From Isoetes taiwanensis (lineage: Eukaryota; Streptophyta; Lycopodiopsida; Isoetales; Isoetaceae), in contig JAJEKV010000060.1 of the NCBI GenBank assembly GCA_021234155.1, positions 6,284,323 through 6,348,322 on the forward strand: DNA of 64,000 nucleotides. The letters run 5' to 3'. Both the position numbers and the translations under genes were made by a program. The notes beneath the pieces were generated by a model, which had not been told where the DNA came from, did no database searches, and saw nothing but the letters and a program-made list of their open reading frames with translations. This document shows positions 22,842-32,875 of this stretch, one piece after another; the first letter of the stretch is position 1, and each line of letters opens with the position of its first letter.

Positions 22842-25755
22842 TCAAACCAAGAGACAAACACCTCTTAAGTAATGTGGGAGATTAGGGTCCTCTATTGGGT
22901 CCTCTTCGGCAAAAGCCATCCACATTGGGCAGTTATCATGTGGTCTGATTAGCAAGAGCATTCCTTTCTTGACATCTTGGTATGGGTCGAATATTTCAAC
23001 TGGGTTCTTGGGTCTAGCCGAGAAAGGCCCTACATAATGAGATGCTTCAATGTGCTCATCCACAAACACGTTTTCGGGTTCTTCCAATGCATTTTGCACG
23101 GTTTGGGTGAAATCTGAATGGCGGCTCTGCACGGGCTGAGCGTCCCCAAGCTTTTCGCAACAAGGTGGACCAGTAGTCAATAACTTCATTCATATATGTG
23201 TTGGACCATGAATTATCACCAGCTCTAGAAATAGCTGCCCAGTGCATCATGTACTTGGCAATAGAAGCTCCCAATGCACCTATATCTTTCAAGCTCCCAT
23301 ATGGCTGCATACCCTTAGGTGACCCTCTCGGAATCATAGGTAAACCTTGGGCATCCTCCTTCCACATTCTGATTCCCTTTTCCGGGGAGCCACTCCCTAT
23401 GCCACGGCCTCATCTTGTAGAACATTAGTGGCCATCCATCCTTCATCACGAGAACTTGAAGAGTAGAGGTTTCAAATGACCACATAAATGGTCCTTCTTA
23501 TCGAGGGGATAAAACCTTTCACGAATTCCTTCCAATTAGGAACATCGACACAAGGTAAGGTGAAGGAGACTTTGAACTACACTTTGCACGAAGAGTTGCA
23601 TAAGCTACGGAATAGTCAATGCATCGATCTTCTCATTAGAGTCAGATGGTTTCCAAAGAGGGCATCTATGTCATCGTGGGTGTGTCCAACCATCATGAAT
23701 CCCAGCTGCACTTGATCAAAGACACCTAACCAAACCAAGTATGACAAGTAAGAGAAAAGATATCTATTCTTATTTTGACCTGAGCAATTATCTAGCTGCA
23801 AGTAAAGCCTCCTAGGCAACATGTTCGGTACCATAGGGCCCTTCACAGGAGGCATAAAATCATTTCTACTGCCATTTACCATTTTTGTCCTAAGGGCATC
23901 TGTGTTTAAAATTGCTCCACCCCAACAGCTTTCATGGCGATCTGTATCTCTCAAATGGCCCCAATTATCCTCAGATTTATTCTCCAGTGTCTTCAAGGTA
24001 TGATTCAAGGATCCCACATGAAAATTAGAATCATCAAGCCAGAGGTCCAGTGAGAAGTGGCCCAAAGCACCTATACCATGCCCGTGCATGAGAGCACCTG
24101 TAACACTCACCTTCAGTCGTTCACCCCTCCACACAGACTTTGCTAGCTTTTCTAGACGAGGGACCATGGTCTTATTCTGATCCATCTTGTCATGTATAAT
24201 GGTTAAAGCGTGCTCAAGAGATCTATGAGACAAAGCTCTCCAAGACCAGTAAAGGCTCCTACATGAAATCTGGGCCGTCATATGTGATTTTCTCTCCATT
24301 GCAAGTACCCTTCTTTCATTTGGATCTCTGGTCTTAGCAAGCTTTTCCTTTATGACAATACAGGTGTTACACTTAGAAAATGTTATCCTCTTAGCTATTG
24401 CCACCTCTGAATGATTCTCGTTTCAAGCGGGCGAGAAAGGGCGAAGGAGAAATATGCTTTTGTCATCTACGTAGCGGTAATATCTACTTCTTGGTGTATA
24501 TCCTTCTTAGTCAAGACTGAAGGTAGCCTCTTAACATTTTATGCGCTACCCTCGCTCGTAATTTTCGGCGGTGTGGCATCGTCTCTGCATTTTCATCTAT
24601 GAACATAGATAGCCAGGCAACGGTAATGAAAAAACATTGCCCGACCAAAGTATGAGACCTTGGCTTCTTAGAACCACTATTTTCGTGCTCAGCAATTCTG
24701 TGGCCATCATTGAAGAGCTTCTTCCACTTGTAAAAAGTGGAAATGTGTATGCCATAGGCTTTATGCCATGTTTTCATGCACACCTGTTTGTTATTCAACA
24801 TCAGGTTGCGGACTACACCATTTTCAGAGCAAAGATCTAGCATGTTATATGCAAAGGTTGTGCGCTCCGAGGACTTCATGTTCCAGTAAAAGGTTCTCAT
24901 GCAAGCTATCTCCTTAGATGTAAAATTTGCACAGCATCTTTTCATGCAGCACAGTGATGACCTGAAGTCTAAAATAGCCTCAGCACTAGTTTTTCTTTCA
25001 CATTTGGTCTGTGTTGGACGTGTCCTGGGTCTCCGATTGACCATGTGGTAAGGTCTCTTTTTTGTGATGCCAATTTCTGGTCTAATGGAATAAGGTTCAT
25101 TCTCCACATCCTTCTCCTTCACTGCAACCACGAGAGTAGAAACTGGAATGTTATCAACGAGCACGAAGGCGATGGGCCATCTTACAAGGTCATGCAGCTG
25201 GGGCATTTCTGCACAGACTTGGCAGCGCATAGAGATCTTTTCAGGCATTGGAAATAGGCTCATGATAGTAGCTGCTATCGAGCCTTCCCCTGACTTCACG
25301 TCAGCAACAGCATGGTTTGGGTCGACAAAAACGATAACACCACACCCGTAAGCCATGTGGCAGCATTCATGCATGAGTGTGCAAGCCTTCTCAATTAACT
25401 CATCTCTAGAAAGCCCTTGCACATGATTCGTCTCATTATTGCCTAATCTCTCATTGCCTCCGACCTGCCAGTTTATGCGTTTAATCTGTCCTGGTGGCGT
25501 GCAAACTTCTTCCTCTCTCACAAGCTGACCAGCAATGTCCTTCTTGTACCACAACACAAAACTCCCCACAACTTCACCAAGTTTTTCTATTTCCAGCTCG
25601 GGAATTGGTAGTGGCAGCTGTCCATCCAAAACATTCACAACCGAAACAACCACCATACCCTCCGGGACAATCGAATTGTGATGGCGCTCGAAATTGTGGA
25701 CTCTTCCTTCTGCCACCTTTTTCCCCAGCAAATAAAGCAAGATTACATCCGCCAT
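22842..25755 (-). pseudogene. DUF8039/DUF7869-like transposon protein
   Basis: The start is ATG at 25755, and the first frame runs 414 codons to 24511. The N-terminal part (residues 1-75) resembles the DUF8039-type domain of plant transposon proteins (VVVSVVNVL, PLPIPELE, VVGSFVLWYKK). Residues 270-390 have a Cys-rich CCMKRCC start and a WHKAYGIHISTFYKWKKLF segment. After a break near 24450, a 262-codon frame (24404-23616) carries the DUF7869 core: CNTC zinc pair, KMDQNKT, LQLDNCSGQNKN and GHTHDDIDALFG. The D..C and GHTHDDID motifs suggest an RNase H-fold transposase. The tail continues at 23367-22842 in other frames. Breaks near 24450, 23600 and 23150 could be introns but look like frameshifts. 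Confidence 0.7.
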
Positions 25756-25775
25756 CCTACAAACAAGACATCGTG

Positions 25776-25795
25776 AACATCGCGGCCGCGATGTT
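25776..25795. promoter_or_regulatory. Perfect 20 bp CG-rich palindrome
   Basis: AACATCGCGGCCGCGATGTT is a perfect palindrome 20 bp upstream of the DUF7869-type ATG. At least ten variants with the same ATCGCGGCCGCGAT core lie between 25.8 and 31.6 kb, at 26073, 27410, 27511, 27575, 27621, 29290, 31410 and 31560, among others. This makes it a candidate binding or methylation site of the element. Confidence 0.6.
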
Positions 25796-25889
25796 TGTAA
25801 GCAAATAGAGCTCTGTTTTAAAAGTTCTAGTACAAAACGACAATTGGGAACTAAAAAATGCTAAGGACTTTCGCCACCGCGATCTTATC

Positions 25890-26115
25890 GAGCATTGGCA
25901 AGAACGCGGTCGCGCTTTCTGTAAGCATCCACACTAGCTGTTTAGTTAAGAACTCGGATATATCTTTCTCTCGGAGTCGAAAACACATGTCGAGATTAGC
26001 ATGTGGTTTCGACTCATATTGATAAATATATCGGAGTTCTTAACTAAATAGCAAGTGTAGATGGTTGAAGAAATCGCGACCGCGATCTCGTCGAGCACAA
26101 GAGTTAAAGCAGTGA
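25890..26115. repeat. Foldback inverted repeat, about 225 bp
   Basis: Arms of roughly 100 bp face each other across a spacer of about 10 bp near 25990. The left arm contains TTTAGTTAAGAACTCGGATA (25941 onward), and the right arm its complement (TATCGGAGTTCTTAACTAAA near 26030). The outer parts carry a CG-rich site on each side (GCGGTCGCG and ATCGCGACCGCGAT). It sits in the divergent promoter region and is either a MITE or a regulatory hairpin. Confidence 0.65.
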
Positions 26116-27142
26116 CTTCCACACTAAAGCATTACTCTTACCTCACAGGTCTCGAAATGGTGGCGTCAACGTCTCCTTGTAGCCAATGACCCGTCAGAAA
26201 CTGCAGTGCCACCAAAACATGTTTTGTATCATCCACAAGCAGAAAGAAAGCATATATTTGAAACACGTGAACATTGTATAATAAACACAGCAGAGTGCAC
26301 ATGTTTGCTGAGAACATCTATTTTTAAATATTCTAATCCAAATTATCAGCAGGTATCTTATCAATCCATACATTAAATAGTGTTGTTTCAGTAGAATCAA
26401 TTCAATGCCGAGAACCCTGTAAGGAAACATTCTTTAAGGATGAATTATGTATTATTGATCATCAACTATCAGCACATTCTTAACAGGTAGTAGTTATCAA
26501 TGAAATTTATTGGATCATTAACTTCCAGTTCACTTTACTGAGAGATAGGCATCAGGATAGCCCTTTTACCTCGCCCAAAACACTAAATTCGATGCAGTGG
26601 AAGAAATCGAAATGTATAGTGGCGCAGTGCAAGCGGATTATCAGTGCCCTTGTCAGCGCCTTCAATTGATGCGGGATTCTGCAGCAAAACCTTGGGAGAA
26701 CATGGCACAGCTTAGGTGCAGCTCGAGCGTCTCCGAGATCTTGTAAAACAAACAAATTTGAATTGGCTTTTCCCGCTTTCACTCTAAATGTTTGTTACCA
26801 AATTCAAATTTTCATGTCGCTGTCCATCTGTAATCTAGTGTCTTTTTCAGGCCTTTTGGCCGCTTAACATGTCAGGTTCATTTAATTAACTGACTGTACG
26901 CGAGAAATTTGAACGCGGACGTCCAAGTCGATGAAGAGCTCTCGTACGGATTGCGTGCTTTTTTTGTTGGGTATTTTCGCACGGACGCATTTATGGCCGT
27001 TAATCAATACAGCCGGCCAGCCGGTAATTAATACAGCCGGCGTGTAATTAATGCGCCCGCACGTACGGCGTCATTACGGCTGGCACGACAATCAACGCAT
27101 CATTATGATTGGCGGGCATTTAATTTTCGCGCCCGCGTTTCT
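26116..27142. other. Divergent intergenic region
   Basis: No gene is seen. The last 150 bp (26990-27140) are CpG-rich with repeated CAGCCGG and TAATTAAT blocks, and they lead into a TATA box. They are probably the promoter of the ParB/methyltransferase-like gene. Confidence 0.45.
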
Positions 27143-27149
27143 ATATAAA
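27143..27149 (+). promoter_or_regulatory. TATA box of the ParB/MTase-like gene
   Basis: TATATAA in the context TTTCTATATAAATTT, about 145 bp before the likely first ATG at 27290. Confidence 0.55.
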
Positions 27150-27289
27150 TTTACTGTCGGCCATATCATCTCAGAGAATTTCCAGTGCCCGCGAATTCTT
27201 CAAGCGCCTAGCGCCTTCGAGCTTTCAGTGGCTTAAAGAACCTCCCTTAAACAACCCGATTTTCGTACTCAGCCAGCTCCCGCGATCCC

Positions 27290-30200
27290 ATGGCACCTAA
27301 GGACTCCCTCAGAGAAGGTAAATCCTGATATTTCAGCTCAGCAAGATCGCGGCAACGATCTTGCTTATTAGATTTTGTTATGTTTTGATTGTTGTAGCTG
27401 CTCATCAAGATCGCGGCCGCGGTCTTGCTGAGCATAGGTTTTCTTTTCTTGCCCTGCTTAGCTGCCACACAACAACGTGGCCGCGATGGTGTGGAGTAGT
27501 AACTCGGCAGGATCGCGACCGCGGTGTTCATGAGCAGTGATTTTGTTTTCTTGCCCTGCTTAGCTGCTACAAAACATCGCGGCTGCGATAGTATGGAGTA
27601 GTAGTATAGTTGCTTGGAAGGATCGCGGTCGCGGTCCTCTTGAGTAGTTTATATTTTTCGTTGTATAACATTATGCAGCCTATCAAGCACTCACCAGAGG
27701 CTTTTGTTTACAGCCCTCGATCTGTTTCGTGGACCGGATGTCGAACCCATCCGTATTATAACCCCCTCTAATGAAAGGAAATGGTGTATAGAGATTGCAC
27801 AAGCAATACCACACATTCGTGGCGACCGCAGAAAGGACCTGTGCCTGTTCCTGCGCACTGGAAAGAAAGCTGAGGACGTTGAACAAGTTGGCATAGTGGT
27901 GGCAATGTGGGAAGGCACGAAGAACAATGTGCAAGATGCTATCATATGCAGCATCGAGGACACACACCAATTGCAATTCCTGAAATACATTCTGAAATGG
28001 CGCAATTATGATCCATCTATGATGACAGCCAGCAAAATGAACAGGCCAGCCACAGGGAAAAACGTCCCAACATCAGTTAAGGGTTATGGCTGGGTGTTGC
28101 CATCTTACGAATCTCTCTCTTTGTCAGGTATAAAGGGAAACAGAGACATCTTGGTAGGGTTCTCGGCATGCAGAAATGGTTTGTCCATAGACAAGAAGCC
28201 TCCGAGCAGTGCTTTGAAAGCAGTTCGGGACGAGAAAATGCCCTCGGTGATGGACACCAATTGGCTCAGAGCCGTGGCCAAGAAAAGAAGTGTGAAGCCA
28301 ATTGCTACTTTGGGAGAGCCTTCAGCATCAAAAAAAGTTGTTGAAGAACCACAATCCACCATAAACCCCTCCGGTATTATTAACCCTACTCTTCTTCTTG
28401 CTTTAAAGGCCCCAGATAGCACTACCTGTGGTGGATTTATTCCAAAAAAAATTACTACTTTCAAAATAAACCTTCGAAATCTGAGCACTGACGATAGCCC
28501 GCAGCCCAGCAATTCTCAAACCACCCCATCTGTTACGGAAGCCTCTTCTACTAAGTTGTTGACATGGCCACACGCACCTGCCATTCCAATCGAGTTGAAG
28601 TTCAATCCGGAAGAGGAACGCAAGATGGCAGAGCAGACCACTCAAAAGCTTGGACAGTTTAAACGATTTTGCCCCTTAGAGGTTAACTGGTTTACCAAGA
28701 TTTCTATTTTTGATTGTGAACCTGCACCAGCAAACCTGACACACCGAATGCGCTCAAATGACCATGTTCAAACTCTGGTTAAAAGCTTCAAGACATACCC
28801 AACAGAGGTCCTCACGCCTGCTGACGTCGTGCCATTTGACACCATTACCAGGTAACTGATTCTTTATCTTTTGGACATTCGTTGTTTAGATATGACTTGA
28901 TGGTTGTCCATTTTTTCAGGAGGAGGGTGACATGGAGCAATCCAGAGGATTTAAAGGGCAAGAAATTTTACATTATTTCTGGCAACCACAGTATTTGCGC
29001 GGCACAACTCCTTTGTTCGGTCGTCGGCCAGTTGGAGCAGCAACTAGAATTTGCTAAAGGATATGCTAGAAGATCGAGTGTGCTCAACGGAAATCTTACA
29101 GACAAGGAATATATAGAGTTGAGCATTCAATGCAACAAAGTAATTGCAAATACCGTCTCTGACTAGAGCCACTAATTGGCTGCAACAACCGGTCATCGGC
29201 ACAAGGCTTATGGTTGTCCTCCACAAGGACCGATAGGGATCCTTCTGAGTTCAGCTTGGAAGGTATTTCTTCATTTTCTACTCACCAACATCGCGGCCGC
29301 GATCTTGATGACCTTTGCTTCTGCAGGATTTCCATGAAATTGCAACCACCACTTTGAAAGTGCAGGATCTTAAAGATGAAAAACAATTCATCTTTATGGA
29401 TGAGAAGGTTTTCAAGAAGTTAATGGAAGTTGCCGGTTGTGGGTGAACCGTAAGCTCGGTGATGACCATGGTGAGTTTCAGGACAAGCCGATCAAAGACT
29501 TCTTTAACAAGACGGCTCCGGTTGCTACGAGGTATGTCGAATGGAGAGGTGTCACCGTTTGCTTTCGATGAAATAATAGAAGGCAAGAGGCGTATTTAAA
29601 GGTGCGGTCGGGGTATAGCGGAGATTTGATTGCAAACAACGGGCAACCGACATCAGAACCCTCACTTTTATGAGGCGAAATTTTATCTTATGCCACAAAT
29701 TTCTTTGCAAAAGGATTTGATAGCTTCGGAGGAATTGCTTCCGGGCTTTTCCCGATTTGTGACAGAGAATACTTGATATATCGGATCGATACGAGTGCGT
29801 GAAGGCTAACTATAACAAGGATCATACACTAGGTAACCTACCTGTAGCCTTTCTGGAGCCAATCAGAAATATTTTAAAGCCAGAAGAGGCTAGAAAAAGA
29901 AAAGAAAAGAAAAATATTGTCATAGCAGTGACAAAGGATGGCATCCCTACTTCCTCCCCAGTGTCAGAGAATGCCACATTGATATTTATTGACATCCGAG
30001 GGATGAACAAGGTATGGGATTGCAAGAAATACACAGATCTTTTTACAAGGATAGCTATCATGACTACTGCAAAAGTTTATCACTTGGTTATTATCATGCG
30101 CTCTGTGAATTTGCCCAATTGCTTGTACAGTCAGAAGCAAATTCAGGGAGGTGGCCACCTGTCTTTGGGTTCTTATGAAGAAATGGGTTGGGAGAGCAAA

Positions 30201-31293
30201 CGAAGGGTGAAAGAATATCAGTATTATATTAGTCATATGTGCATTAACAGGAGTGACGTTCGTGTAGCACATGTGCAACCTGAGCTGGAGCTTCGTCTAT
30301 CTCCACACAGCAAGGCTCCTAAGCAAACACCATTGCCTCCAATGCCGCTAACAGGTAATGAGGATGCCGATGACAAGATAAAAAAGAAGTTTCAAACTCT
30401 TTTTACAGGCAAATCAAGATACAAATGGGCAGCAATGGAAGGAGATCTTGTATTGAAATGCCAGCTGAAAACCTCATATGCCTATTATATTGTTGATCAG
30501 CTGGTGCCCACCGACGGTTGCGTCCTGGATTTCTTTTCGGCTGGGACAGCTTCTCGTGTCGCTCTTATGCAAGGCAAAAAGAGCGTGCCCTTTGAAAGTT
30601 CAGGTAAAGTGTGCCATTTCCTCAGGTCCTTCTTGGAAACGCTTGAGAAAATGGCCAGTCAAACTACTGGGGGATCTGAAGAAGAGGAGAAAGCAGAGAA
30701 TGCAGAGGCTAATCCTTTGCTGCCCAACATCAGTATTACCCAAAACACAGATATATTAGGGTTGGATGCCATTTTGGATAACCTCGATGCTAAAGGCTAC
30801 GAGGAGAGAATGCAAGAAACAAAGCGCTTGCTGGAATCGACGGAAAAAGGTATTGATGCACTAGAACCTACTTTCCAAAAACTAGAGGCACTAAACCAGA
30901 AGCTTGATGTGTACATGCCATTCTTGACAGGCGAACATAGGTTTGAATACATTGGCGTACATCACATGGAAACAGACCAAGATGATTCTGTTGGGACACA
31001 AGAGCATCAGGTACCCTACAAGAAGCCGAAGATCTTTCATCCACACGAGATTGCTACTGAGTCGGAGAAGGAATTTATAGGCGTGATCAGCGCAGGCGAT
31101 AGTGGAAATGTGGAGCCTGATTCACGTGGAGCGCATCGCAAATGCCATGGGCGTTGAGATTCCAGAGGTCACAGGTTATTCAGAGATGGACACAACACAA
31201 GCTATGGAATTGGGTAGAGCGCATGTCATCCGCATTGCCAATGAATTGGGTGTGATACCTGATAGTGTATCTGAAACACAATCACAAGAATGA
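27290..31293 (+). CDS. Multi-exon ParB-like/methyltransferase-like protein
   Basis: Exon 1 (27290-27317, MAPKDSLRE) joins in frame across a 396 bp intron (GT 27318, AG 27713) to exon 2 (27714-28851), then exon 3 (from 28920). Exons 2-3 encode a ParB/Srx-like fold: ISIFDCEPAPANLTHR, LVKSFKTYPTEVL, and KFYIISGNHSICAAQLL in place of GERR..A. A later exon (from 29766, after an AG acceptor) has an N4/N6 amino-methyltransferase-like C-half, LVPTDGCVLDFFSAG.ASRVALMQGK (30500-30570), matching the VLDPF.G.G motif I but degraded. No clear DPPY is seen. An acidic linker and coiled coil follow (30660-30910). An in-frame TAG (29164) and frame changes near 29440 and 31100 may be unresolved introns or damage. 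ParB+MTase pairs are known from phages and mobile DNA; the role here is unknown. Confidence 0.55.
27341..27642. repeat. CG-palindrome cluster in intron 1, 102 bp duplication
   Basis: Within intron 1 there are six CG-rich near-palindromes at about 27346, 27408, 27478, 27511, 27575 and 27621, for example GATCGCGACCGCGGT and GATCGCGGTCGCGGTC. A 102 bp unit starting near TTTTCTTGCCCTGCTTAGCTG is present twice (27439-27540 and 27541-27642, imperfect). The sites are conserved at the same place in both units. Confidence 0.65.
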
Positions 31294-31766
31294 TAATTGC
31301 ATCCCTATTGTACATTACATCCTTCAATGGAAATTTTTGTTTCAGGAATATGTTTTACCATATCTTTTTGTCTTTACTATTACTTGGTGCATGTTTAATA
31401 TTGAAAATAATCGCGGCTGCGATCCTCTGTGGCAAATACATAGCTTTAAATAGTGAAATGTTTGTGCTATGCCTACTCCACTGCGTCTTTCCAGTACGTT
31501 ATGCTCTCATATGGTGTTAATAAAAAGCTCATTATTTTGTCTCTTTTCAACTGCGAAAGATCGCGTTCGCGATTCTTGCGATAACATCGAGCATTCCATA
31601 CTACTACATTCTACTCACGATGGACCTTTGCATGAGCAGTAAAAACTGTATTTCTGAACAACGCCGAATCATTGGTAGAATTTGTACTAAAAAACGCCAA
31701 CTTTTACTCAGTTGCTAGTAGTTTCTGCACTATATGGCTAACCAAGAACCTGAATTCCAAATTTCT
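31294..31766. other. 3' flank of the ParB/MTase-like gene
   Basis: No gene. AATAAA at 31518-31524 may be a polyadenylation signal. Two further CG-rich palindromes (AATCGCGGCTGCGAT at 31409 and GATCGCGTTCGCGATT at 31559) lie here, close to the right end of insertion I. Confidence 0.5.
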
Positions 31767-31773
31767 CTAATTA

Positions 31774-32018
31774 ATTAATTCATGCTTGGAAGGAAGCCAT
31801 GCTATCACCACCCCTGCACTGGCAGAATCAGCTGCTGCGATAAGGGCATTAAACCTTCGACCAATCATGTCTGCAAGCTTTGATACGTCTCCTTTACGAC
31901 ACTTGTGCTCTTGAAGACATACAAACTGAGCATCCAATCTAGATAAGTAGAAAGAAATGCGACTCCGCTTGAGGGGGGAGGAGGCTATCCCCTGAATATT
32001 CCATAAGACTAACCGCAT
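31774..32018 (-). pseudogene. LINE 1 ORF2 start, endonuclease N-terminus
   Basis: The ATG at 32018 opens the APE-type endonuclease: MRLVLWNIQGIASSPLKR, then QFVCLQEHK (the metal-binding E) and GVVIAWLPSKHE. The frame leaves LINE sequence at 31774, where insertion I begins. The next endonuclease residues are found at 21232 and below. Confidence 0.85.
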
Positions 32019-32020
32019 TA
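32016..32020 (-). promoter_or_regulatory. TAATG stop-start overlap of ORF1 and ORF2
   Basis: On the minus strand ORF1 ends ...GAT TAA and ORF2 starts ATG CGG, overlapping as TAATG. The same overlap is used by some LINEs (BmSART1) to translate ORF2 by termination and reinitiation. Use of that mechanism here is inferred. Confidence 0.65.
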
Positions 32021-32554
32021 ATCTTGTGATGGGGCCAATTCAGATGAGTACGCTAGTGTCTCAAGGGAATTTGAGGATGTTTCATAAGCATCTGGCATGG
32101 CAGTAACCTCATCAACCAAATCAGCCCACTGAAGTGGATTAAAGCGACCACAATGGGATGCAATGGGAGGTAGTGCTACCTGAAGTAGGAACTGAGGGTT
32201 GGGATGCAGAGGAATTAGATCCCTTAGCTGATTTTCGTAGTTGATGAAGAGCCGGTGGATGTTTTGGTGGTGGGTGGATGCCACGCCAATCAATATCCAT
32301 ATACTGTCCACGAGCCTCTTCAATTTGCTCTTGCGATTTCTGGATTTCAGCCAGTCTCAACATTTGGTGATCCAGAGACTGATGGGGGAGCTGCAACTGG
32401 AAGAGCGGGGGAGCAGTCACAGGCATAGAGATGTGAGAGATATCCATTGAGGTATGAGCTGATCTAGGAGCATGGAGTGTCGGAGGAGCAGATAGAGGAT
32501 CCTGTTGGTGAATCCTACGATATTGAGCAAAGAGAGGGGCTTCGGGAAATATAC
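32018..32554 (-). pseudogene. LINE 1 ORF1, C-terminal part
   Basis: This is a Gln/Pro-rich C-terminal tail of the LINE RNA-binding ORF1 protein, read in more than one frame. It starts directly at the insertion II boundary and runs into the ORF1 stop (TAA overlapping the ORF2 ATG). It has no zinc knuckle or other domain. Its position between ORF1 N-terminus and ORF2 fixes its identity more than its sequence does. Confidence 0.65.
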
Positions 32555-32875
32555 TAAGTTAGATATTGGGGTACAAAAGCACCCGTCCGGACGCGCTGCT
32601 TTTCGTGCTTGGTCCGCTGTGCTTGGAGGTGCTTGGAGAGCGGGAACGCGATGATCCGTTTTTAGTAAATTGCTTCCGGATCGATGACATGGCTACCCGC
32701 AAAATCAAATTCGGTACAGAATCAATTTGGCGGGGTTGTTGTGAGATGGCGTGGAGAGTGAATAGGATTTGGCTATGGCAGGAAGCATGATCCGGTGTTG
32801 TACCCCTGAACAGAATTTTCTTTGTGCAGCATGGTTTCTCTGTACAACACAATTCTCTGTACAACACGATTCTAA

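Larger units (their letters stand above)
21233..31773. mobile_element. Insertion I: putative large DNA transposon
   Basis: It interrupts the LINE 1 endonuclease. The LINE frame ends at 31774 and continues at 21232, and the junctions share ATTAATT (21226-21232 and 31774-31780), a possible target duplication; A/T monotony leaves a few bases uncertain. Ends read GGAGAAAAT on the left and, inverted, AGAGAAATT on the right, at best a short inverted repeat. Contents are a tandem pair of small genes, a DUF7869-type gene on the minus strand, a divergent ParB/methyltransferase-like gene on the plus strand, and many CG-rich palindromes. It could also be two adjacent insertions, because the left 1.3 kb is not obviously tied to the rest. 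Confidence 0.6.

Noticed and set aside
25781-25790. CG-rich palindrome as a bacterial-type terminator or plasmid partition site
   Set aside because: The context is a eukaryotic transposon and no U-tract follows. A parS-like role is kept only as a hypothesis because the neighbouring gene has a ParB-like segment.
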